Shown one piece after another: positions 7,555 to 15,686 of a stretch of DNA of 51,444 bases. Both the position numbers and the translations under genes were made by a program. This DNA comes from Mageeibacillus sp. UBA5734 (GTDB taxonomy: Bacteria > Bacillota > Clostridia > Saccharofermentanales > UBA5734). The stretch's first letter is position 1; every line of letters begins with the position of its first letter. The stretch is from positions 1 through 51,444 of the forward strand of contig DIGA01000124.1 of the NCBI GenBank assembly GCA_002419365.1, given 5' to 3'. Below the pieces are notes generated by a model, which saw only the letters and a program-made list of their open reading frames with translations, searched no databases and was not told where the DNA came from.

Positions 7555-9129
7555 CTATACTTTTATTTCGGTCCCGTCTTTGAAGGTGATCCGCACATCG
7601 TCCTTGTTGTAGACCGTCATGAAATCCGCGAGGCTGTACCAGAGTGCGTGTTGAAATTCGGTCACGCCATCCAGTCGCTTGAGCTCGTTGAGGAATACCT
7701 CAATTGTCGCTTGCCGAGCCTGTTTGTCGCTTATCGCCCCAGTGAGCGCTTCCAGCCGAGCTTTTGCTCTGTCGAAGCGCTCTGTCAAACCGCCGTAACG
7801 TTTCTGATATTCAGTTTGGTCGAGGGCGACGTGGGCATTCTCATTAATACACTGATGCATGAGCTCGGAAACCACCAGGAGCTCGTTTTGTAGTTCATCA
7901 CGCTCGGTTGTCAGCGCACTCAAGTCAATAGCGACGTCCTTGGCAATCTCAAAAGCTGCGATGATTTCGTCTTTATCGGCAAGCAACCTGCGCAGAGCTG
8001 ATAGATAAAAGTCCTGTATTTCCTCATCAGTCAGATGCGGCGTTGTGCAAATCTCGTCATTCTTGAATTTGTGATTGCAGCGCCAGATGGTGCGGCGGTA
8101 TTTGTCGGTGGAATGCCAGACCTTTGAGCCGTACCAGTTTCCGCATTGACCGCATTTTATTCGGCCAGAAAACAAATGAACGCCGCTGTGTCGGCCACGG
8201 CTTTGGCCACGGCGCGCCAGTTCACGCTGGACCATATCGAACACATCAGGGGTGATAATTGCCGGGTGGTTATTTTTCACGTAGTATTGTGGGATTTCAC
8301 CCTCGTTGACCTTTTTCTTCTTGGTAAGGAAATCAACTGTGTAGCTTTTCTGTAAGAGCGCATCGCCTCGGTACTTCTCATTTGTAAGAATGCTGCGAAC
8401 CGATCCAGCGTTCCAGCGCTCTTTGCCTCCTGGTGAAAGCACACCATCAGCGGTCATAGTGGAAGCGATACCGAAGGGTGTCATGCCCTGAAGAAATAAG
8501 CTGTAGATGCGTTTGACAGTAGCGGCTTGCTCTGGATTGATGATCAGATTGCCGTCCTCGCCGCGGTCATAGCCGAGAAACCGGTTGAACGGCACTGTGA
8601 CCTTACCATCTGCGAAGCGCTTCCTCTGGCCCCAGGTGACGTTTTCTGAAATGCTACGGCTTTCCTCTTGCGCCAGTGAGGACATGATGGTTATCAGCAG
8701 TTCGCCCTTACTATCCAGGGTCCAAATGTTCTCTTTCTCGAAGTAAATCTCAATCCCTTTTTCTTTTAGCTGACGGACTGTTGTAAGACTGTCTACCGTG
8801 TTTCTTGCAAAGCGGCTGACGGACTTTGTGACGATCAGGTCAATCCGTCCGGCAAGAGCATCGGCTAGCATGCGCTTGAAACCCTCGCGGTGTTTGGTGT
8901 TGGTACCTGTGATGCCTTCGTCGGTATAGACTTCGACAAACTCCCAATCGTCACGACTCTTGATGTAGTTGGTGTAATAATCGACCTGCGCCTCGTAGCT
9001 AGTAAACTGCTCTTCACTGTCTGTAGAGACGCGAGCGTAACCAGCTGTGCGGCGCTTTTTATTTTCGTTAATTGGCAAAGACGTGAACCGGCTGATTGTC
9101 GCCGGTATAGTCGTTACGGTTTTGGCCAT
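7555..9129 (-). CDS. Large serine recombinase (second gene of the pair)
   Basis: 524-residue recombinase. The resolvase-type catalytic domain has 'YARVST' with nucleophile Ser35, 'DEGITGT', 'VSRFARNT' and the 'EESRSISENV' helix. It is followed by the Recombinase domain (about 190-300), a zinc ribbon starting 'CGQCGNWYGS' with a further 'WRCNHKF...CTTPH', and a long coiled-coil C-terminal part. These enzymes catalyse integration or excision by cutting both strands through a serine-DNA link. The start overlaps the end of the upstream recombinase by 16 bases and has an AAGGAG site inside it, so the two are translationally coupled. It looks intact. Confidence 0.93.
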   Translation of the reverse strand: MAKTVTTIPATISRFTSLPINENKKRRTAGYARVSTDSEEQFTSYEAQVDYYTNYIKSRDDWEFVEVYTDEGITGTNTKHREGFKRMLADALAGRIDLIVTKSVSRFARNTVDSLTTVRQLKEKGIEIYFEKENIWTLDSKGELLITIMSSLAQEESRSISENVTWGQRKRFADGKVTVPFNRFLGYDRGEDGNLIINPEQAATVKRIYSLFLQGMTPFGIASTMTADGVLSPGGKERWNAGSVRSILTNEKYRGDALLQKSYTVDFLTKKKKVNEGEIPQYYVKNNHPAIITPDVFDMVQRELARRGQSRGRHSGVHLFSGRIKCGQCGNWYGSKVWHSTDKYRRTIWRCNHKFKNDEICTTPHLTDEEIQDFYLSALRRLLADKDEIIAAFEIAKDVAIDLSALTTERDELQNELLVVSELMHQCINENAHVALDQTEYQKRYGGLTERFDRAKARLEALTGAISDKQARQATIEVFLNELKRLDGVTEFQHALWYSLADFMTVYNKDDVRITFKDGTEIKV

Positions 9130-10886
9130 TTCTTTTCACTCCTTATTTCTCTCATCCTTTCACTTGCTGCCGCCCGGCGCTCATCAGTCCAGCTGGCTCT
9201 AATTGCTTGGGTTTGCTTTTCACGGCGTTCTTCAGTCCATTTTGTGCCTTGCCGTTTTTTCTTGAAGCTCTTTGTCACCTCATGCCCGTCGCGAAAGTGG
9301 AAGGTCACGTTGTTACCAAGCACTGCTGTGTATTCGAGCTGGTTGTCCATGACTGCCTCGTCAAAGGAGTCGAGTGCAAGTACATCTGTGACAAGAGCTT
9401 TCATGGTTTCATCCCTAATAGAAACCTTATCGCAAATGCCTGCTGGTCCTGTACAATGCCACGTTCGTGCTCGGGTACCATCCTTCATCACTTTTGACTG
9501 GCAGCGATAATTCGAGCCACATTGTCCGCAACGTATGAATCCGGTGAACTCGTTATAAATGTACTTGTTGGGGTTGGTTTCTTTGCGTTTGTGGAGATCT
9601 CCCCAGAGACGCCTTCGCTCCAGTGTCCAACAATCGGTTCTCGCGGTGGATTCCCATGTTGTAGTGACCTCACGGCCATCGTAAAAGCGAAACTGTAGCG
9701 TGTCAGCACTAACCATATAGATTTCCTCGACCTGCTCGCTGAAGGCAACATCATCAAACTCCGTAAGCCCCATAGCCTCGGCGGCAACCTTCTGGAGCAT
9801 CTTTTCCGGGATGTTTTTTGATCCGCATGCACTTGCGCCTTTCTGGCTTTTCGTCAGGCAGGTCCAGATGTAGTAAACCTCACCGGCGGTATTTCGTTTT
9901 CCGCTCCGGCGGTAATGCTTGCCGCAAATGCCGCAGGTGATTTTTGTAGAAAAGGCCGTCAGATTCAAGGACTTATTACCGAGGGGTCCTAGGTCGCGTC
10001 TGCGTTTGAACTCAGTTTGTACATTCTGAAACTCATCCATCGGAATGATGGCTTCATGGGTATCTTCAACATAAAACTGTGGCAGTTCGCCTCGATTCTT
10101 TTTGCGGCGCTTGGTGATTGGGTCCTCAACATATTCCTTCTGAAAGAGCATGTTCCCTGTGTAGGTGATGTTCGTGAGCACTACCTTGACATTGGAATCC
10201 ACCCATTCTTTGCCTTGGCGAGTGTAAAGGCCTTTCTCATTGAGTATTCGGCCAATCTCAATCCTTGATGCGCCTTTCATGTATTCCCGGTACATGAAGC
10301 GGACGATTTCGGCCTCCTCAGGAATAATCGTGAGCCGATCATCAATCCACTCGTAACCGAACACCCGCATCTGGCCATTTGGGATGCCTTTCTGAAATCG
10401 TTTGATCGTACCCCATTTGACGTTATCAGAAATGCTGCGGCTTTCTTCCTGCGCGAATGAAGCGAGTAGTGTTAGCATTAACTCACCGTCATCTGAAAGG
10501 GAATCTATCTGCTCCTTTTCGAAGCGGACCGAGATTCCAAGGTCCTTAAGGTGGCGGACGGTGTTCAGAAGGTCAACTGTATTTCTGGCAAAGCGAGAAA
10601 TTGACTTCGTGATGATTATGTCAATTTTTCCGACTTCGCAATCTTCAACCATGCGCCTAAATTCATCGCGCTTGCTAGTGCCGGTACCACTGATGCCGTC
10701 ATCCGCATAAACGCCTACGTATTGCCAGTCCGAGTGCTTCTGTATAAGCTCGCTGTAGTGGCTTATCTGAGCTGATAAAGAATGGTTCAATCGCTCGGTT
10801 TCCATTGAAACTCTGGCGTAGGCAGCTACTTTCTTACGAACCGGCATTTGCGGTATTGCTGGCTCAATTTTGACTACTGTTTTCAA
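9114..10886 (-). CDS. Large serine recombinase (first gene of the pair) with two zinc ribbons
   Basis: 590-residue recombinase starting at TTG 10884-10886, eight or nine bases after AAGGAG. Catalytic domain: 'YARVSM' with Ser27, 'DDGISGT', 'SRFARNTVD', 'EESRSISDNVKWG'. A Recombinase domain follows (about 185-300), then two separate zinc ribbons: 'CGICGKHY' ... 'CLTKSQKGASACGSK' near 325-365 and 'CGQCGSNY' ... 'CTGPAGICD' near 460-500. The C-terminus is a basic tail with 'WTEERREKQTQAIRASW' and 'WTDERRAAASERMREI', two related repeats. The double zinc ribbon and tail are unusual compared with the neighbour. The two non-identical recombinases probably act together. Confidence 0.92.
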   Translation of the reverse strand: MKTVVKIEPAIPQMPVRKKVAAYARVSMETERLNHSLSAQISHYSELIQKHSDWQYVGVYADDGISGTGTSKRDEFRRMVEDCEVGKIDIIITKSISRFARNTVDLLNTVRHLKDLGISVRFEKEQIDSLSDDGELMLTLLASFAQEESRSISDNVKWGTIKRFQKGIPNGQMRVFGYEWIDDRLTIIPEEAEIVRFMYREYMKGASRIEIGRILNEKGLYTRQGKEWVDSNVKVVLTNITYTGNMLFQKEYVEDPITKRRKKNRGELPQFYVEDTHEAIIPMDEFQNVQTEFKRRRDLGPLGNKSLNLTAFSTKITCGICGKHYRRSGKRNTAGEVYYIWTCLTKSQKGASACGSKNIPEKMLQKVAAEAMGLTEFDDVAFSEQVEEIYMVSADTLQFRFYDGREVTTTWESTARTDCWTLERRRLWGDLHKRKETNPNKYIYNEFTGFIRCGQCGSNYRCQSKVMKDGTRARTWHCTGPAGICDKVSIRDETMKALVTDVLALDSFDEAVMDNQLEYTAVLGNNVTFHFRDGHEVTKSFKKKRQGTKWTEERREKQTQAIRASWTDERRAAASERMREIRSEKKWPKP

Positions 10887-10936
10887 GTGAAATCACTCCT
10901 TTCCAACCATATACATCACTCAGAAAGGCAGTTAAG

Positions 10937-11107
10937 TCAACGCATTTCGGACAGTAATGTACCCAAAGCTGGCTGGAATTTTTCGAGCAGATTAGTATCG
11001 ATTACAGCGTATTCTTCCTGCGTCAGAAGCCCTTTTTCAAGGAGTGCTTTAGCTATCGAAATAGCAACCTGATAGCGCTTTTCAGCATGAAACTGTATCT
11101 CAGTCAT
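10937..11107 (-). CDS. SHOCT-like small protein of the recombinase operon
   Basis: 56 residues from ATG 11105-11107, chosen because AAAGGCGGTG lies at a good distance upstream; longer in-frame starts lie inside the preceding gene. The C-terminal half 'LLEKGLLTQEEYAVIDTNLLEKF' resembles the SHOCT motif (helix, Gly, Leu-Thr-x-Glu-Glu-Tyr/Phe). Similar small genes commonly precede pairs of large serine recombinases in Clostridia elements. It overlaps the upstream zinc-finger ORF by eight bases and precedes the first recombinase by 50 bp. A role as accessory factor is inference. Confidence 0.75.
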   Translation of the reverse strand: MTEIQFHAEKRYQVAISIAKALLEKGLLTQEEYAVIDTNLLEKFQPALGTLLSEMR

Positions 11108-12581
11108 GTGACTCACCGCCTTTAAAGCGAGTAGCAATATAGCAGCTGTGGCAGCAATATTTTCGACTGGAATTACCATAGACTGTGAATAGGTTTCCAC
11201 AGCAAGCGCATGTGAAGGAATATAGTGCTTTCCGAGTGACCTGTTCAGGGTGGGTATTCCACCATTGTTGACGGCAGCTTGCAGAGCAGAACTTCAGCTT
11301 CTTTCTGCCAGGAATCTGTTGCAGCGGTTTGCCGCAACATTGGCAGAAGCCCTGATCCGGGGTGATGCGAGCATTGCTTTGTGCTTTGACTCCAGCAAGA
11401 TCGTGAGCGCGGCAGTATGCCTTTACATTATCCTTTGTGAGACCGACTGGCAAGCCGATATGCGCCGCATTCTCAAGGATGGAAACACCTTCATTTGATA
11501 GGTAGAAAAAGATAACCGCCGTTCTGATGACCGAGCCTTCTCCGATAACACTCTGGTCGACGATATGCCCAATGGCCACAAGCGAGAAGATAAGTACCTT
11601 CTTGAAAATGCCCCGAAAGCCAACCTCGCTTGATAACTTCTTATCTAGGACCGCGCACATCAGACCTGTGATGTTTCTGGAGAAGATGTCCTTGTCACGC
11701 TCGAAAACATAGCTTGAATTTCTAGTAAAGCCAGCATACGTTTCAGAGCCTATTACAACCGAACCATCTACCAATTCTTTAATTTGCCAGTTTTCAAGAG
11801 CTTTCAGGATCTCCATGATGCCATCTAAAAAACTCATGTTGAAATCAAAAGAATAACCAGCATATGCCGTTGTGTGTTCGATTAACATTTCATCGGCATT
11901 GATATTTGCTTTTGTCAAAATATTATTCAGTGTCTGGTGGAGTATTTGGTAAGAAAAAGTATTTTCTTCATCAAAGCTCTGATCTCCAAGGGCCTTCCCG
12001 ATGATATTGCGGCCATCTACACTAATGGCTTCATTCAGCAATTCAAAGTTGCTTCTATCCACATAAAAGGTTCCCATTGGATAGGGCTCACTATCGCCAA
12101 TAATGAATTCAAATACAACCTTGCTGCCCGGAGACAAGAGACTGGATTCCTCAGATATCGCTACATTTCCCTCAAACTCTGGGTTTTCATTAAGTGGGTT
12201 TTCGAGGCTCAATGTAAAAGAGGTAATCGGTGTGTCCATAGAGCATTTTATGCTACCAGAATCTAAATACTTGTCCATTTCAAACATGTACTCATTGATA
12301 AGAAGCTTTTGAGCAGTAGGCGTTCTATAGCAGCCGACTATACCAAAACCAGAAAGGGCTTTCAGTTCCAGATTGCTTAGACCTGTATCTCCTTTAGGAC
12401 TGATATATACAGTCTCCTGCCAAATGGGACTATCAAAATCCCCGTGCAATCTGTTACTTGGCGTACCGTAAAGTAGCCCATTATTGATAAAGAAGACCTG
12501 CCCCTCGGTTTTGGGAAACTGAACGAAATCTGGAAACATGCCAGTCCCAATAGTAGCATCATTTTCAAAAACCAACTGCAT
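11100..12581 (-). CDS. Three-part chimera: phage tail protein - holin - HTH/zinc-finger protein
   Basis: One uninterrupted 493-codon frame with a strong GAGGAGGTG ribosome site. Residues 1 to about 303 resemble the N-terminal part of a siphophage tail/baseplate protein (ending 'FERDKDIFSRN'). From about 304 the sequence is the middle and end of a phage lysis holin of the toxin-secretion/holin family ('ITGLMCAVLDKKL', hydrophobic 329-342, 'LSNEGVSILENAA'), lacking its first membrane segment. From about 380 it becomes a helix-turn-helix piece ('GLTKDNVKAYCRAHDL') plus two Cys-rich fingers (C413/C416, C432/C436, C458/C461, C476/C480) of the type normally found just before SHOCT-recombinase genes. 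The junctions map near 11675 and 11444, both in frame. The tail C-terminus, endolysin and holin start are missing. Most likely it arose by internal deletions; whether the product is made or useful is unknown. Confidence 0.85.
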   Translation of the reverse strand: MQLVFENDATIGTGMFPDFVQFPKTEGQVFFINNGLLYGTPSNRLHGDFDSPIWQETVYISPKGDTGLSNLELKALSGFGIVGCYRTPTAQKLLINEYMFEMDKYLDSGSIKCSMDTPITSFTLSLENPLNENPEFEGNVAISEESSLLSPGSKVVFEFIIGDSEPYPMGTFYVDRSNFELLNEAISVDGRNIIGKALGDQSFDEENTFSYQILHQTLNNILTKANINADEMLIEHTTAYAGYSFDFNMSFLDGIMEILKALENWQIKELVDGSVVIGSETYAGFTRNSSYVFERDKDIFSRNITGLMCAVLDKKLSSEVGFRGIFKKVLIFSLVAIGHIVDQSVIGEGSVIRTAVIFFYLSNEGVSILENAAHIGLPVGLTKDNVKAYCRAHDLAGVKAQSNARITPDQGFCQCCGKPLQQIPGRKKLKFCSASCRQQWWNTHPEQVTRKALYSFTCACCGNLFTVYGNSSRKYCCHSCYIATRFKGGESHD

Positions 12582-12742
12582 CAGATCACCTCCTCTAAGC
12601 TAATGAATCCCTAAGCGATATCTCACTGTTCTTTTTCAATTTCCTCCTCGGTCATATACGGCTCAACGGACTCGCAAAGGCAGCCCGTGAGTATTACATC
12701 GATGAAATCATACCAAAAGGAATCTAAGGAGGTGATGGGAAC
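12582..12742. other. Rearrangement junction between divergent tail genes
   Basis: The ribosome sites of both divergent genes lie here (GAGGAGG before 12581 on the minus strand, AAGGAGG before 12743 on the plus strand). Between them each strand carries what looks like the end of a different upstream gene. On minus, a frame ends '...YMTEEEIEKEQ' and stops at 12623-12625. On plus, a frame ends '...AKAAREYYIDEIIPKGI' and stops just before the 12743 ribosome site. Both cannot be real over the whole stretch, so an inversion joint probably lies around 12660-12680. No promoter is evident. Confidence 0.45.
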
Positions 12743-13798
12743 ATGGCGGATAACTTTGGTCTAAAAATTGGCGTCGAAGGCGAAAAAGAATTCAAGAGAG
12801 CTCTTTCTGACATCAATCAGTCGTTTAAGGTCCTCGGCTCCGAGATGAAGTTAGTCGAGTCTGAGTTTGGAAAAAACGAAAACAGCGTCCAGTCCCTCAC
12901 CTCCAAGAACGAGGTTCTGAACAAACAAATTGATGCTCAGAAGGACAAAATCGAAACTCTGCGTAAAGCACTGGAGAACGCATCCTCATCGTTTGGAGAA
13001 AATGACCGCCGAACTCAAGCTTGGGTTGTTCAACTCAATAACGCCCAAGCCGAACTCAACGGCATGGAGCGAGAACTGGAGCAGTCAGCTGACAGCGCAG
13101 ATGAACTCGGCGATGAATTAAAAAAAGCAGGTGCTGATGCGGAGAGTTCAGGCGGGAAGTTTGAAAAATTGGGTGGAGTTCTCAAGGGTGTCGGAGCTGC
13201 ACTAGGTGCTGCAACCGTTGCTGCAGGAGCTGCTGCTATCCTGATTTTCCTATACACAGGTATACGAAAGGGTGAGTTGTCAGCCCTCGAATGGTCAGAC
13301 ATTGATTTCGATGCCAAGACAATCACAATTCAACGGAACATGCAGTACATCCGTAAGATTGGCCTTGTCACGAACAGCACCAAGACGGAAAGCGGCGAAC
13401 GCATCATTTCCATGTCGCAATCCCTCGCAGAATTCCTGAAGTCATACAAGGCATGGCAGGCCGAGCAACGCCTGAAGGTTGGCAAAGACTGGGTAGATCG
13501 CAACAGGCTCTTCACACGCTTCAATGGCGACTTCATCGCCCCCTCGACCGTTTACCACTGGGTCAAGGACTTCATGGTCAAGAACGGTTTCCCGGACATG
13601 CATGTACATGCGATGCGCCACACAAACATCTCGCTGCTCCTGAGCCAAGGGGTTGACCTGATTACCGCCTCAAGACGCGCAGGACACTCCAGAGCAAGCA
13701 CGACAGCCAACATCTATGCCCATGCCCTCCGGAGGCCTGACGAGGCTGCAGCGGAAAAGCTCGAAAGCTTGCTGGCTGGAAGGCAGGTGGCTCAATGA
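12743..13798 (+). CDS. In-frame chimera: phage tape-measure N-terminus fused to tyrosine integrase catalytic domain
   Basis: 351 residues with a strong AAGGAGGTG site. Residues 1 to about 165 are a tail tape-measure N-terminus ('LKIGVEGEKEFKRALSDINQ', a long coiled coil, then Ala/Gly-rich 'GVGAALGAATVAAGAAA'). From about 167 the sequence switches to the C-terminal domain of a phage integrase ('FLYTGIRKGELSALEWSDID'). All catalytic residues are present: R175, K214, H289, R292, H315 and nucleophile Y325 ('RASTTANIYAH'). The integrase arm-binding and core-binding domains are missing. The joint lies near 13241. The stop at 13796-13798 is followed by arm-type sites and attR, the normal place for an integrase. 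Excision activity is doubtful without the N-terminal domains; expression now depends on a phage late-gene start. Confidence 0.88.
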   Translation: MADNFGLKIGVEGEKEFKRALSDINQSFKVLGSEMKLVESEFGKNENSVQSLTSKNEVLNKQIDAQKDKIETLRKALENASSSFGENDRRTQAWVVQLNNAQAELNGMERELEQSADSADELGDELKKAGADAESSGGKFEKLGGVLKGVGAALGAATVAAGAAAILIFLYTGIRKGELSALEWSDIDFDAKTITIQRNMQYIRKIGLVTNSTKTESGERIISMSQSLAEFLKSYKAWQAEQRLKVGKDWVDRNRLFTRFNGDFIAPSTVYHWVKDFMVKNGFPDMHVHAMRHTNISLLLSQGVDLITASRRAGHSRASTTANIYAHALRRPDEAAAEKLESLLAGRQVAQ

Positions 13799-13819
13799 TC
13801 TCCAGATAGGGGAAAATCA

Positions 13820-13868
13820 TGGGTACTGGATGGGTACCAAAGATGTTTTTCGATGCCTGTAGTACCCA
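13820..13868 (+). promoter_or_regulatory. Right integrase arm-type sites
   Basis: TGGGTACT at 13820-13827 and TGGGTACC at 13831-13838 repeat the left-end pair with the same 11-bp phasing. A third copy is inverted (AGTACCCA, 13861-13868). They lie between the integrase stop and attR. Confidence 0.6.
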
Positions 13869-13953
13869 AATGATAACTAACCATCTAATCCTGAAGAGCG
13901 CTAGAAATAGGTCGTTTCCAAAAGAAGTCAAATGATACCAGATGGGCTGGAGA

Positions 13954-14003
13954 TGACTACGGATCAGAAGGTTGTGGATTCGATCTCTGCCGGGCGCGCC
14001 ACA
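13954..14003 (+). repeat. attR: displaced 3' half of tRNA-Arg
   Basis: Perfect 50-bp copy of 3104-3153. It contains the anticodon loop through CCA but no D arm or 5' acceptor strand, so it is an att scar and not a tRNA gene. Confidence 0.93.
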
Positions 14004-14008
14004 TGAGG

Positions 14009-14040
14009 ATCCCTGAGACTGTCAAGTTTCGGGGATTTTT
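14009..14040 (+). terminator. Original tRNA-Arg terminator, now downstream of attR
   Basis: Same 11-bp stem and T run as 3159-3190, with four differing bases across the extended repeat. It probably ends transcripts coming from the integrase chimera. Confidence 0.8.
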
Positions 14041-14185
14041 CTTTGCCCTTCTTGTTTTTCCCGCAACTCGATTGAGATATAGCTGACAATTGGGGCCTTC
14101 GTTGCTTCATAAGCTTCCTCGGGTGCTACAATAAAATCAGGGAGTCCGCGTGCGCCTGACTGCCTGCGGATGATAGGGTAGAAAC

Positions 14186-15655
14186 ATGGCCTGGAAATGG
14201 ATTTGCCGGCTTGCACTTTTATCCATTGCAACCGCACTGCTGGTCAGCTGCAGTGGCTTTCCGCCTGCTTCGAGCCTTCCAGTTGATACTTTGCCTGAAC
14301 CAGACCCAGGCCCATCCTTTGCCACCACAGAACAAATCCCGACGGAACCGGCTGGAACAACTCCGATTTCCAGCCTGTCACCCAGCACGATTGAGACATC
14401 GGTGCCAGCAACGCAGCCAACCGAGGAAGAGCAACCATTGCTGGAAGTCGATACCGGCCTGCCGGTCTTGTATGTGAATGTCGACCTGGCTGCTGTCTAT
14501 GCGGACAAAGATGAATATCAAAAGGGTACCCTGTACCTGTGGCAAGACACGGATGACTCGGACCATCTTTCCATGGGGCCTTTTGACATTGAAATCAAAG
14601 GCCGTGGCAATTCCAGCTGGCAGGACGCCAAGCGCTCCTTTCATGTTCAACTGGATTCGAAAATGAACCTGCTGGGCCTGGGGGAAAACAAGCATTGGCT
14701 CTTGCTGGGCCAGTCCAGCGACCTGACCTTGATGAAAAACAAGCTTTTTTATGATTTGTCGGGGGACATGGGCCTTGCATACATGCAAAGCAACTGGGTC
14801 GAGCTGGTGATCAACAACCGGCATGCCGGAAATTACCTGCTGTGCGAAAAAATCAACCATTCGGACAATCTGGTGTTGCCAACCGGCCTGATTTATGAAC
14901 TGGACACCAATTTTGACGAGGACTACCGGTTCAAAACAAACAACGGCCAGCCAATCATGCTGCACACACACAAATATCTGGACGCTCTGGACGAAGTCAC
15001 TCTCGAGGCGCTCCAGGCGCGACTCCAGGTTTTTGAAAACGCGGTGAGTGCTGCGGATTTCAGCACTGTATTCGAGGGTAAACGCACGCGCTACAGCGAA
15101 TTGATCGACATGGAGAGCCTGGTGAAGTACTGGCTGATCCAGGAGCTGGCGTTCAATCCCTCGATCTTCAAGAACAGCACCTTCTTTTTCCAGGAATCTC
15201 TGGACAGTGTCTATCAGATGGGGCCAGTCTGGGACATGGACCAGAGCACCGGTGATCTGGAACAACAATATCCCGGGTACGATCGCTGGGCTTCGATCCT
15301 CTGGGGGGACCTGTCCCGCATGGACAGCCAGACACGGGCCTGGCACAAATATTTCATCCATGATCCGGCTTTCCTGGCAGCCGCCCAACAGTCGTACTGG
15401 GAAAACCATGAGCGGTTCATCGAGCTGGTTGCCGAAAACGGGACGATTTTCCAGATGCGCGAGCAGCTTTTGCCCTCGGCAATTCTCAATTACCAGATCT
15501 GGCAGGAGGAAAGCAATGCAGAAGAAGCCAAGGAAGACTACAAGGACTTGGTCAGGAAGCTCAAAAGCTGGGTGACCAACCGCATCGGCTGGCTCGACCG
15601 CCAGTTTGCATCCGTACAGACTCTGGAAAAATCACTGGAAAACGGCGGATTTTAG
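14186..15655 (+). CDS. CotH-kinase-family lipoprotein
   Basis: 489 residues. Lipoprotein signal with lipobox L-V-S-C and lipidated Cys22, then a Pro/Thr/Ser-rich linker to about residue 90, then the CotH domain. Hallmarks are 'LYVNVDLAAV', 'IKGRGNSSWQ' (near 135), 'KRSFHVQLDSKMNLLGL', 'NKLFYDLS', 'YLLCEKI' and 'GPVWDMDQS'. CotH-family proteins include an atypical protein kinase of the Bacillus spore coat, but many members are secreted proteins of unknown substrate. This one is exported and membrane-anchored, so it is more likely a surface protein than a coat kinase. It lies just outside the right end of the element and shares no operon with neighbours. Confidence 0.82.
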   Translation: MAWKWICRLALLSIATALLVSCSGFPPASSLPVDTLPEPDPGPSFATTEQIPTEPAGTTPISSLSPSTIETSVPATQPTEEEQPLLEVDTGLPVLYVNVDLAAVYADKDEYQKGTLYLWQDTDDSDHLSMGPFDIEIKGRGNSSWQDAKRSFHVQLDSKMNLLGLGENKHWLLLGQSSDLTLMKNKLFYDLSGDMGLAYMQSNWVELVINNRHAGNYLLCEKINHSDNLVLPTGLIYELDTNFDEDYRFKTNNGQPIMLHTHKYLDALDEVTLEALQARLQVFENAVSAADFSTVFEGKRTRYSELIDMESLVKYWLIQELAFNPSIFKNSTFFFQESLDSVYQMGPVWDMDQSTGDLEQQYPGYDRWASILWGDLSRMDSQTRAWHKYFIHDPAFLAAAQQSYWENHERFIELVAENGTIFQMREQLLPSAILNYQIWQEESNAEEAKEDYKDLVRKLKSWVTNRIGWLDRQFASVQTLEKSLENGGF

Positions 15656-15686
15656 TAAGCCAGCAGGGTAGGAGAGGGCTCGTTGC

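Larger units (their letters stand above)
13799..14185. other. Right end of the element and CotH-gene leader
   Basis: This gene-free stretch holds the right arm-type sites, the attR repeat, a terminator copy and, after 14041, chromosomal DNA leading to the CotH-like gene. A TACAAT at 14127-14132 could be a -10 box for that gene, but no good -35 sits at the right distance. Confidence 0.6.

Noticed and set aside
13954..14003. Apparent second tRNA-Arg gene
   Set aside because: Only the anticodon-to-CCA half is present. The D arm and 5' acceptor strand are replaced by unrelated sequence, so it is an att scar.
14378..15409. Minus-strand frame of 343 codons opposite the CotH-like gene
   Set aside because: No ribosome site or domain is visible, whereas the plus strand has a lipobox and CotH motifs.
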